A stretch of DNA of 64,000 bases, from contig JAEPMI010000004.1 of assembly GCA_017644045.1 (NCBI GenBank), forward strand, positions 640,014-704,013. Reading direction: 5' to 3'. Shown here piece by piece: positions 29,414 through 35,986 of the stretch. Both the position numbers and the translations under genes were made by a program. The notes under the pieces were generated by a model that was not told where the DNA came from, did not search any database, and saw only the letters and a program-made list of their open reading frames with translations. How positions within the stretch are numbered: position 1 is the stretch's first letter; the number at the start of each line of letters is the position of its first letter. This DNA comes from Deltaproteobacteria bacterium (GTDB lineage Bacteria > Myxococcota_A > Polyangia > Polyangiales > Houyiibacteriaceae).

Positions 29414-30345
29414 CAGAAGGTCCCCCGAGCCATGGCGCCCGCAAAGCCGGGCCCGACGGCCGGTGTGAGCGCGACGTCGTCGTCCGCTTCGTCGTCGTCT
29501 CCGCTGAGGAGAAAGACCAGCAACCCGGCGCCCGCGGCGAGAATGCCCACGCCGAAGGCGATGTCCGCGCCGAGCGCGAGCCCGCGCGCGCTGTCGGCGT
29601 CGGAACCGTCGGACGTGTCGGCGCCGTTGGCCTTCCCGAGCGCGATGCCCCCGAGAATGGCGCCCGCGACGATCGCGGCACCACCGCCGGCCCAGAGGAT
29701 GATCGGCACCAGCGGCGGTCCAGAGTCCACGCTGCCGCCGACCTCTTCCTCCATGGCGACGGTCACGTCCACCGACCGACCGGCGGCCACGGAGACCGCC
29801 GCCTCGAACGGCCGGTAGCCTTCGAGCACGATCTCGACCTGGTGGCTGCCCGGCGACACCGCGATCGGGTCCGGTCGGGGCGTCCGGCCGTGGTCCTCCC
29901 CGTCGATCAGGATCGTCGCCCCCTCGGGACCGCCGGTGACGACGATCGAGGTCCGTCCGAGCCGCTCACGGATGGCGGCGAGCTGGGCGCGCGCCCGCTG
30001 CTGGTTGGGGTCGCTGGGGCTCGCGTGCTCGAGGTACGCCTCGAACGCACCGACGGCCTTCGGGAGCTCGCCGAGTCGCTCGTAGGCCTGTCCGAGGTTG
30101 TATTGGAGCAGCGGCCGCGGATCGAGCGCGTAGCCCGCCTCCCACGCGGCGACGGCGTCTTCGTAGTCGCCACGCTCGTAGGCCGCCTGACCGCGCAGGA
30201 AGAGCTCTCGGGCGTCCGGCTCGGCGCTCTCCGCCGGCGCCTCTGCCTCTGCTTCCTGAGCCGCAGCTCCCACCGTCCCCATCGCGATCGTCGACCCCAT
30301 GAGGGTGAGGACCGCTACCCATCGTCGTCCATTGACCACGGGCAA
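29413..30345 (-). CDS. TPR-PEGA domain membrane protein
   Basis: A 310-residue exported protein. A signal peptide (ending near VGAAAQEAEA) is followed by TPR repeats at about residues 47-130 (ARELFLRGQAAYERGDYEDAVAAW, LQYNLGQAYERLGELPKAV), a PEGA domain (TSIVVTGGPEGATILIDGEDHG, then GSHQVEIVLEGYRPFE) and two hydrophobic segments near the C-terminus (PIILWAGGGAAIVAGAILGG and LGADIAFGVGILAAGAGLLVF). This TPR-PEGA-TM layout is common in Myxococcota and is thought to act in envelope assembly, without a defined role. It is the first gene of a pair with the Cys-rich lipoprotein, which starts on its stop codon. Confidence 0.8.
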   Translation of the reverse strand: MPVVNGRRWVAVLTLMGSTIAMGTVGAAAQEAEAEAPAESAEPDARELFLRGQAAYERGDYEDAVAAWEAGYALDPRPLLQYNLGQAYERLGELPKAVGAFEAYLEHASPSDPNQQRARAQLAAIRERLGRTSIVVTGGPEGATILIDGEDHGRTPRPDPIAVSPGSHQVEIVLEGYRPFEAAVSVAAGRSVDVTVAMEEEVGGSVDSGPPLVPIILWAGGGAAIVAGAILGGIALGKANGADTSDGSDADSARGLALGADIAFGVGILAAGAGLLVFLLSGDDDEADDDVALTPAVGPGFAGAMARGTF

Positions 30346-30377
30346 TTTCTAGCACGCCGAAGCGATCCCACCGGTAG

Positions 30378-31832
30378 TCACTTGCCTCTCACAGCGACCA
30401 AGCCGCGTTCGGGGACTCCCCGAATGGGGCTCATGATCGACTCGCGAACGTGAGCCAACGGAGCGTCGTCGTCGAGGACGATCGCGCCGTTTCGTCGGCT
30501 CACGCCCAGCTCGCCGAGCACCTCGGAGAGATCGGGGAAGCGGTGACTGTCCGCGTAGCGGTCGAAGAGCGGGACCAGGAGGCGCTCACCCGCCAACCGG
30601 TCGAAGCGATGCATCACCGCCCGCCCCTGCCAGGTGCTCCGCCTCGGCCAGGCACCCTGACTCCGACTGATCAGCTGGTCGAGGGAGACCCCGGTCTGTG
30701 CCCGTAGCCGGACGTCGGCCTCGAGCACGAACGCCGTGCCACCCCAGTAGACCCGGCGGTAGGCCCCCGTCTGCCGCATGTCCCGTGCCTCGTCGGAGAG
30801 GGTGCGTCGCGTCCCGACCGCCGAGCCGCGCTCGAAGCCGTCGAGGATGTTGGCCCAGGCCTCTTCTTCGGTCTGCAGACCGGCGCGGGCTCGCAGGACT
30901 TCCTGGTAGTAGGTCGCGACCCCTTCGCTCAGCCACGCATCGCCGGACTTGAGCAGCGGCATCGTCAGGTGGGTGAGCTCGTGGACCGCGGTCCAATCGC
31001 TCACGAGCTCGTCGGCGTCGGCGTTCTCGTGGACGAGGAGCATCACCGAAGCCCCACCTCCGCGACGCACCAACCCGAACGCCACCGGCCGGCTCCCGGG
31101 ACCCGCGGGCACGGTCACGATGTGCAGTCGATCGCGCGGGAACGTGCCGTAGAGGCCCGCGACGGCGTCGACCGCCGCGCCGATCCACCGGTCCAGCGTG
31201 GGACCGTCGACCTCGAGCTCCCCCGGCAGCCGCGCGATCTCCACGCTGACCCCCGAGCGCTCGAAGCGGCGTGGCTCGGCGAAGGTGAACACCGAGTTGC
31301 CAGCGGTGCGAAAGCAGCTCTCCTCGAGCAGGTAGTGGTCTCCGTCGCGAGCCCACGGCACCGAGACGTGCATGCCTCGCGGGAGCTCGAACTCGACCGT
31401 GTAGCTCGCCGTGTCCGGTCGCTGAGAGGGCGCCCAGAGCCACAGGCTCTGGGTGATCAGGAGATCGCCTCGCCGGCGAAGCGCTCCGCGTGAGGTACGA
31501 CTCGCGCCCTGTAGATCGACCTCGTAGTGAACGCAGTCCCCCGGCCCGAAGCGACCGAGGTCGATGCGGTCCGGATCGTCCATCGGGAGCGCCTCGCCCT
31601 CCGAGTCGTAGACGTGCACCAGCAGCTCCCGGGCAGCCTCGGTCATCGGGATCAACGCGCTCGGCGGCTCGCCGGCGAAGCAGATCTCGGCCCAGAGGGT
31701 CGTGAGCGACTCGTCCACCCGAACATGGAAGTGGGCACTTCCTCCCGGGCCCTCCGCGCGCTCCGGGGCGGGCCCTCGCGGACCGACGCAGCCGATCGCG
31801 ACGACGACAGCGAGGGCGATCGGCGAACGCAT
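30378..31832 (-). CDS. M61-like gluzincin metalloprotease, lipoprotein
   Basis: A 484-residue lipoprotein (MRSPIALAVVVAIGC). The zinc site is clear: HELTHL (His284, Glu285, His288) and the third ligand Glu303 in WLSEGVATYY, the gluzincin arrangement of M1/M61 aminopeptidases. The N-terminal 200 residues are beta-rich, and the C-terminal part is helical. An unusual stretch is the immunoglobulin-like domain before the catalytic core, as in M61 glycyl aminopeptidases. Substrate unknown; periplasmic or surface location follows from the signal. It is divergent from the RiPP-type operon across about 260 bases, which hold no recognised promoter. Confidence 0.8.
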   Translation of the reverse strand: MRSPIALAVVVAIGCVGPRGPAPERAEGPGGSAHFHVRVDESLTTLWAEICFAGEPPSALIPMTEAARELLVHVYDSEGEALPMDDPDRIDLGRFGPGDCVHYEVDLQGASRTSRGALRRRGDLLITQSLWLWAPSQRPDTASYTVEFELPRGMHVSVPWARDGDHYLLEESCFRTAGNSVFTFAEPRRFERSGVSVEIARLPGELEVDGPTLDRWIGAAVDAVAGLYGTFPRDRLHIVTVPAGPGSRPVAFGLVRRGGGASVMLLVHENADADELVSDWTAVHELTHLTMPLLKSGDAWLSEGVATYYQEVLRARAGLQTEEEAWANILDGFERGSAVGTRRTLSDEARDMRQTGAYRRVYWGGTAFVLEADVRLRAQTGVSLDQLISRSQGAWPRRSTWQGRAVMHRFDRLAGERLLVPLFDRYADSHRFPDLSEVLGELGVSRRNGAIVLDDDAPLAHVRESIMSPIRGVPERGLVAVRGK

Positions 31833-32095
31833 GGACTTCAGTATCGGGGCACTTCGGCGCGGCCGCCACGATCGTCGCCAAAGGTCACGACGCGTACTTT
31901 GTTGTCACCGGGAGCGCTTTTCTCGACCGAAGCGGCGAGAGCAGGTGAAACTTCTCCTCGGCTGAACGCATACACCAGCCAGACCGCATGTGGGGGCGAC
32001 GACACTGGACGCGCTCCTCGACCACCCCTAGGCCTCTGGCCCGCCCGGTGGTCCTCGAGAGACCTGGCGGTCGAAAGCTCAAGGAAATCGTATAG

Positions 32096-32347
32096 ATGAA
32101 CCCGATCATCAAGAACGCGCTCATCGCCATGGCGACGGCGGCGCTCGGATTCGCGGCTGCCTGTGGCAGCGACGCGGAGGCGGAGACGGCCGAGACGGAG
32201 ACGACGGACACCGAGGGGGGCGAGGCCTCCTGCGGTGGCGAGGCGTCCTGTGCGGTGGCAGCGGACGACACGGGCGCGAATGACGATGGCACGGGCTCGG
32301 ACGCGGAGGCTGGGGAGGCTTCCTGCGGGGAAGGCTCCTGCGGCTGA
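32096..32347 (+). CDS. bufferin-like RiPP precursor peptide 1 (lipoprotein signal)
   Basis: An 83-residue precursor. The signal region (MNPIIKNALIAMATAALGFA, then AACGS) is followed by a Thr/Glu-rich linker and two cysteine motifs: EASCGGEASC (Cys46, Cys52) and EASCGEGSCG at the C-terminus (Cys77, Cys82). EASC and EGSC resemble the E-G-K-C-G motifs of bufferin/HvfA precursors that MNIO enzymes modify at cysteine; I infer that these cysteines are the substrate. Cys23 after LGFAAA could be a lipidation site, which would be unusual for this class. AAGGA lies about 10 bases before the ATG. It is the first gene of a five-gene operon. Confidence 0.75.
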   Translation: MNPIIKNALIAMATAALGFAAACGSDAEAETAETETTDTEGGEASCGGEASCAVAADDTGANDDGTGSDAEAGEASCGEGSCG

Positions 32348-32452
32348 CCCCACGGCTCCGGGACCCCCGGCCCCCCCTTCGAGGTTGTGAAATGGGGCGG
32401 GTTTGGCTTAGGGTCCGGGCCAATCGACTCATCACGCCATTGTCGGCGTGGG

Positions 32453-32473
32453 ACGCATCGACAACCGATGCGT
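32453..32473 (+). promoter_or_regulatory. perfect 8-bp hairpin ahead of precursor 2
   Basis: ACGCATCG (32453-32460) pairs perfectly with CGATGCGT (32466-32473) around an ACAAC loop, ending 28 bases before the precursor 2 start and 19 bases before its Shine-Dalgarno tract. It could be a leader stem that stabilises or spaces the second precursor message. Confidence 0.45.
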
Positions 32474-32501
32474 GATGAATGGAAAGAACCTGGAGGTAGG
32501 A

Positions 32502-32780
32502 ATGAACTCGGCTTTCAAGCACACGCTGGTCGCGATGGCCACGGCGGCGCTCGGTTTCGCGGGCGGCTGCGGCGGCGGAGACGCCGAGGCGGAGACCGCT
32601 GACACGGAGACCACCGGCACCGAGGGAGGCGAGGCCTCCTGCGCGGGTGAGGGCTCCTGCGGCGCCGCCGACGACGGCGCGGCCACCGACGACGGCGGGG
32701 GCGAAGCCTCCTGCGCCGGCGACGAGGCTGCGGCGGAAGAGGGGGGCGAGGCCTCCTGCGGTGAGGGTTCCTGCGGCTGA
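32502..32780 (+). CDS. bufferin-like RiPP precursor peptide 2 (lipoprotein signal)
   Basis: A 92-residue paralogue of precursor 1: the signal segment AMATAALGFA and the C-terminal GGEASCGEGSCG are nearly identical. Cysteines are Cys23 (after GFAGG, potential lipobox), then Cys47 and Cys53 (EASCAGEGSCG), Cys71 (EASC) and Cys86 and Cys91. Linkers are Glu/Thr/Ala/Asp-rich and likely unstructured. The Shine-Dalgarno GGAGGT at 32492-32497 is the strongest in the operon, which decides this start over upstream in-frame codons. Expected role: exported peptide whose Cys motifs are oxidatively modified and then bind metal such as copper; that is inferred from family analogy. Confidence 0.78.
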   Translation: MNSAFKHTLVAMATAALGFAGGCGGGDAEAETADTETTGTEGGEASCAGEGSCGAADDGAATDDGGGEASCAGDEAAAEEGGEASCGEGSCG

Positions 32781-32816
32781 GCCGCGGAACACTTCCGTGA
32801 ACGGAATCGCCGCGGC
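32781..32816 (+). terminator. nested hairpin directly after precursor 2
   Basis: GCCGCGG (32781-32787), starting on the base after the stop codon, can pair with CCGCGGC (32810-32816), and inside it TTCCGT (32793-32798) pairs with ACGGAA (32801-32806). There is no U-run, so it may be a partial terminator or RNA-protecting 3' stem. Confidence 0.5.
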
Positions 32817-32828
32817 CTCGGTCGCGGC

Positions 32829-32879
32829 GTTTCCGTATGGGGGTCACGATCGCGAGCGACGTGACCCCCATACGGAAAC
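32829..32879 (+). promoter_or_regulatory. perfect 20-bp inverted repeat between precursor 2 and the MNIO gene
   Basis: A 20-base arm (32829-32848) is the exact reverse complement of 32860-32879, with an 11-base loop. The arm begins GTTTCC and ends TCACG. It ends five bases before the MNIO Shine-Dalgarno region (GGAG at 32885). A stable stem between precursors and tailoring enzyme genes would raise the precursor-to-enzyme ratio; alternatively it is an operator. Confidence 0.8.
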
Positions 32880-32896
32880 GAGATGGAGATGACGCG

Positions 32897-33766
32897 ATGA
32901 CCAAGGCACCCCGCGGCATCGGCTTGGGGTTTCGAGTCGGGATGGCCGAACGCTTCCTCGAGGAGGCGCCCGAGATCGTCGGCTGGGTCGAGGTCCACCC
33001 CGAGAACTACATCGGCCGAGGCGGTCGCTACCGCGACTACCTGAAGCGGGCGATGGAGCGCTGGCCGGTCGTCACCCACGGGCTCAGCACCTGCCTCGGC
33101 GACACGGATCCGAGCGATGCCGAATACCTCGCCCAGCTTCGGAGTTTCCTCGGCGACGTGGGGACCCCCTGGCACAGCGAGCACCTCTGCTTCGGCAGCG
33201 TCGGCGGCGCCGCTCTGCACGACCTGCTCCCCCTTCCCTTCACCGAGGAGGCCGCGACCCTCGCCGCTCGGCGGCTGGACGAGGTGCGCTCCGCGGTCGA
33301 CGTCGAGCTCGCGTTCGAGAACGTCAGCTACTACGCGCCTCAGCCGACCGAGATGGGCGACGAGAGCGGGCTCGAGGAGGCGACCTTCTGTGCGGAGGTC
33401 CTCGAGCGGACCGACGCGAAGATCCTCCTCGACGTGAACAACGTCTACGTGAACAGCCAGAACTTCGGCTTCGATCCGAGGGCCTTCATCGACCGCATCC
33501 CCCCCGAGCGCGTGATCCAGATGCACGTCGCCGGACACTTCGTGCGTGACGACGGCCTGCGCATCGACACCCACGGCTCGTCGGTCTGCGAGGACGTGTA
33601 CGACCTGCTCGATTACACCCTTCGGCACGTCGGACCGGTGCCGGTGCTCCTCGAGCGCGACAACGACATCCCGCCGCTCGAAGAGCTGATCGCCGAGGTC
33701 GAGCGGCTCGACGCGATCTACCAGCGCGCGACCGCCGAGGCCCCCCGAGCGGCGGTGGCGCCGTGA
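32897..33766 (+). CDS. DUF692 (MNIO) multinuclear iron-dependent oxidase, BufB/MbnB-like
   Basis: A 289-residue TIM-barrel enzyme of the DUF692 family, whose studied members (MbnB, BufB, HvfB-type) carry two or three irons and oxidise cysteines of peptide substrates. Conserved positions visible: GLGFR near the N-terminus, VEVHPENYIG (31-40), His61, WHSEHLCF (His93, Glu95, His96), ENVSYY (Glu141), LLDVNNVYVN (Asp179, Asn181), MHVAGH (His210, His214), DTHGSSV (Asp224, His226) and LLERDND (Glu253). The start is chosen at an ATG with GGAG about eight bases upstream; an in-frame extension upstream falls inside the inverted repeat. Its GTGA overlap with the next gene fits a modifying complex. Confidence 0.9.
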   Translation: MTKAPRGIGLGFRVGMAERFLEEAPEIVGWVEVHPENYIGRGGRYRDYLKRAMERWPVVTHGLSTCLGDTDPSDAEYLAQLRSFLGDVGTPWHSEHLCFGSVGGAALHDLLPLPFTEEAATLAARRLDEVRSAVDVELAFENVSYYAPQPTEMGDESGLEEATFCAEVLERTDAKILLDVNNVYVNSQNFGFDPRAFIDRIPPERVIQMHVAGHFVRDDGLRIDTHGSSVCEDVYDLLDYTLRHVGPVPVLLERDNDIPPLEELIAEVERLDAIYQRATAEAPRAAVAP

Positions 33767-34515
33767 GCGAGCAGACCCTGGCGGAGCGCGAGGCGACCGT
33801 CGCGCGGATGTGTCTCGCGCCGACGCCGGCGACGGAGGACCTGGACACGCTCGGTTCGCCCGATCGCTGGCAGATCTACCGCCGCATGGTCCGCGCCCGA
33901 ATGCACCGCGTGTGCGAGACCGCCCTGAAGCTCTCACGCGCGGCGTACGGCGAAGAAGCGTTCACGAAGCTGGTCGACGAGTGGCTCGCGGCCGAGCCGC
34001 CCACCACCCGCTTCTTCCGCGAGCTGCCGAACCAGATGGCTCGCTGGGCGCTGAGCGACGAGGGACGGCTCGTGGAGCCAGCGCACCTGCGCGATCTCCT
34101 GCGCTACGAGGACGCGCTCTGGGCGGTCCGCGCGGAGGACGATCGCGACCTCCCGGAGGTGGTCGACTTCTCGTTCGAGGGCGTGCCCGCCTTCAATCCC
34201 TCGTCCCGTTTCCTGCCGCTCGAGTGGGGGGTCGACAAGCGCGCCGACGATGGCTCGGTGGAGCCACTCGAGGGCGCGCTGCTGGTGTACCGGACGGCGG
34301 GCTTCACCGTGCCCTGCATGCGCCTGAACCCTCTGGCGGCAGCGATCGTCCGCGAGCTGCGCGACGCCCAGGAGGCCGGCCGTGCGGTGACCGAAGCGGT
34401 TCAGCGAGCGGCGGCGAGCGAGAAGCGAGCGGTCGACCAGAAGTTCATCGAGAGCCTCTCGGGGCTGCTCGAGAAGCTCATCACCCGTGGCATCGTCCGC
34501 GGGTGCCTGAAGTGA
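33763..34515 (+). CDS. DUF2063 protein, BufC/HvfC-like partner of the MNIO enzyme
   Basis: A 250-residue protein in the DUF2063/BufC position. The N-terminal helical part (LDTLGSPDRWQIYRRMVRARM) and FFRELPNQMARWALSD plus HLRDLLRYEDALWAVRAED match the family layout; the C-terminus is a helical/winged element. In bufferin, HvfA and related systems this protein recognises the precursor and delivers it to the MNIO enzyme, like MbnC for methanobactin. It starts with GTG overlapping the MNIO stop (GTGA), so stoichiometric production is expected. It has no signal peptide, so it acts in the cytoplasm. Confidence 0.85.
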   Translation: MSEQTLAEREATVARMCLAPTPATEDLDTLGSPDRWQIYRRMVRARMHRVCETALKLSRAAYGEEAFTKLVDEWLAAEPPTTRFFRELPNQMARWALSDEGRLVEPAHLRDLLRYEDALWAVRAEDDRDLPEVVDFSFEGVPAFNPSSRFLPLEWGVDKRADDGSVEPLEGALLVYRTAGFTVPCMRLNPLAAAIVRELRDAQEAGRAVTEAVQRAAASEKRAVDQKFIESLSGLLEKLITRGIVRGCLK

Positions 34516-34529
34516 GAAGGGAACGCACG

Positions 34530-34715
34530 ATGAGAGAGACGCTGACCGCCCTCGCCCTCGCCCTCACCCTCGGCGCCTGCGCCGGCGAAGAGGAAGGCGA
34601 GGAGACCACCACCGCCACCGACGAGACCTACACCACCGCCGGTGATGAAGCGCTCGCCGGGGAAGAGGCGTCCGAGGACGAGCCCCCGGAGCCCTTCTAC
34701 GACGACCCGCAGTAG
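34530..34715 (+). CDS. small acidic lipoprotein at the end of the MNIO operon
   Basis: A 61-residue predicted lipoprotein (MRETLTALALALTLGAC, Cys17) with a Glu/Thr-rich tail ending EPPEPFYDDPQ. It has no cysteine apart from the lipobox, but its Glu/Thr linker style is like the two precursors (EGEETTTATDETYTTAGDE against EAETAETETTDTEGGEAS). AGAAGGGA is a Shine-Dalgarno just upstream of the ATG, and the gene lies 14 bases after BufC. It may be a partner, a receptor or a decayed precursor. No homology is claimed. Confidence 0.65.
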   Translation: MRETLTALALALTLGACAGEEEGEETTTATDETYTTAGDEALAGEEASEDEPPEPFYDDPQ

Positions 34716-34718
34716 TCG

Positions 34719-34763
34719 GTCCGCGTAGCGGACGCCTCACCCTCTCCTCACCCTTCGAGAGGG
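34719..34763. terminator. two hairpins between the MNIO operon and the convergent acyl-CoA dehydrogenase
   Basis: GTCCGC (34719-34724) pairs with GCGGAC (34728-34733) around a GTA loop, starting on the third base after the stop of the last operon gene. A second stem is CCCTCTC (34740-34746) with GAGAGGG (34757-34763). Both lie in the 84-base convergent gap, so either could terminate on both strands. Confidence 0.6.
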
Positions 34764-34799
34764 AGAGTCAGAGCGAGGGCTTCTGCGCCTGACGGCGCT

Positions 34800-35945
34800 T
34801 CAGAAGCCGCTCGTCTTGCAGATGATCTCGTTCATGATCTCGCGCGTGCCTCCGCCGATCGGATAGAGGCGCGCGTCGCGGAAGAGCCGCTCGACGACGT
34901 ACTCCCGCATGTAGCCGTAGCCGCCGTGGAGCTGAACGGCCTGGTCGCACACCCACATGCAGGCGTCGGTCGCGGTGTTCTTGGCCATCGCCGCCTCGCC
35001 GATGGCGGGCTCGCCGCGTAGGAAACGGGTCACGCACTCGCCGGTGAGCGCTCGGGCCGCTGCGATCCGCGTACGCATGTCGGCGAGCTTGTGGCGTGTG
35101 ACCTGGAACCCCATGAGCTTCTTCCCGAAGGCCTGGCGCTCCCTCACGTAGGCGAGCGTCTCCCGGTAGGCGAGCTCGGCGATGGAGACGCACTGCGCCG
35201 CGAGCATCAGCCGCTCGGTGACGAAGTTCTGCATGATGATCAGGAACCCCTGGTTCTCCTGACCGATCAGGTTCGTGACCGGCACCCGGCAGTCCTCGAA
35301 GCTCAGCTCCGCCGTGTCCGACGCCCACCAGCCCATCTTGTGCAGCTTCTTGGAGACGCTGAAGCCGGGCGTGTCGCGCTCGATGATCAGCATCGAGATG
35401 CCGCCATGGCCCTCCCCGCCGGTCCGCACCGCGCAGGTCACGAAGTCCGCACGGCAGCCGCTCGTGATGAAGGTCTTGCTGCCGTTCACGACGTAGTGGT
35501 CGCCGTCCTTGACCGCCTTCGTTCGCAGCGACGCGACGTCGCTACCGCCCCCGGGCTCGGTGATCCCGAGCGCGGAGACCATCCGCCCGGCGAGCACGGG
35601 CTTGGCGAAGCGCTCCTTCTGCTCGGCGGTGCCGGCCTTCACGATCGGCGGGAGCGCGATGCCGTGGCTGCCGAGCCCGACGCAGGTGCCGACGGACTTG
35701 CCGTGGAGCACCATCTCGTCGGCCGCCACCAGGACGTGGCTGAGATCGCCACCGCCACCGCCGACCTCCTCCGGGTAGCCGATGCCGAGGATCTCCGCTT
35801 CCGCCGCCTGGGCGTAGAGCTCGAGCGGAAACTCCTCCGCCTCTTCCCACTCGTGAGCGTTCGGGAGAATGCGGGCCTGAGCGAACTTTCGAACCTGCTG
35901 CCGCAGGGTCCGGTGCTCGTCGTTCTCGAAGAGGTAGGTGCTCAC
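34800..35945 (-). CDS. acyl-CoA dehydrogenase (isovaleryl/citronellyl-type base position)
   Basis: FAD-dependent acyl-CoA dehydrogenase of 381 residues, standard length. Family segments are ALGITEPGGGSDVASLRT (FAD binding), KTFITSGCRADF, RQAFGKKLMGFQ and QLHGGYGYMREYVVERLFRDAR. The usual catalytic Glu of medium-chain enzymes is replaced in the IGGGTREIM motif. A Glu in FVTERLML occupies the place where isovaleryl-type enzymes keep their base. This points to a branched-chain or terpenoid-like substrate class rather than straight-chain fatty acids; that is an inference from alignment by eye. No electron-transfer partner gene is adjacent. Confidence 0.9.
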   Translation of the reverse strand: MSTYLFENDEHRTLRQQVRKFAQARILPNAHEWEEAEEFPLELYAQAAEAEILGIGYPEEVGGGGGDLSHVLVAADEMVLHGKSVGTCVGLGSHGIALPPIVKAGTAEQKERFAKPVLAGRMVSALGITEPGGGSDVASLRTKAVKDGDHYVVNGSKTFITSGCRADFVTCAVRTGGEGHGGISMLIIERDTPGFSVSKKLHKMGWWASDTAELSFEDCRVPVTNLIGQENQGFLIIMQNFVTERLMLAAQCVSIAELAYRETLAYVRERQAFGKKLMGFQVTRHKLADMRTRIAAARALTGECVTRFLRGEPAIGEAAMAKNTATDACMWVCDQAVQLHGGYGYMREYVVERLFRDARLYPIGGGTREIMNEIICKTSGF

Positions 35946-35986
35946 CGGCCCATCCTATGCGGCCGGTGAGCTTCGCGCGAGAGCGC

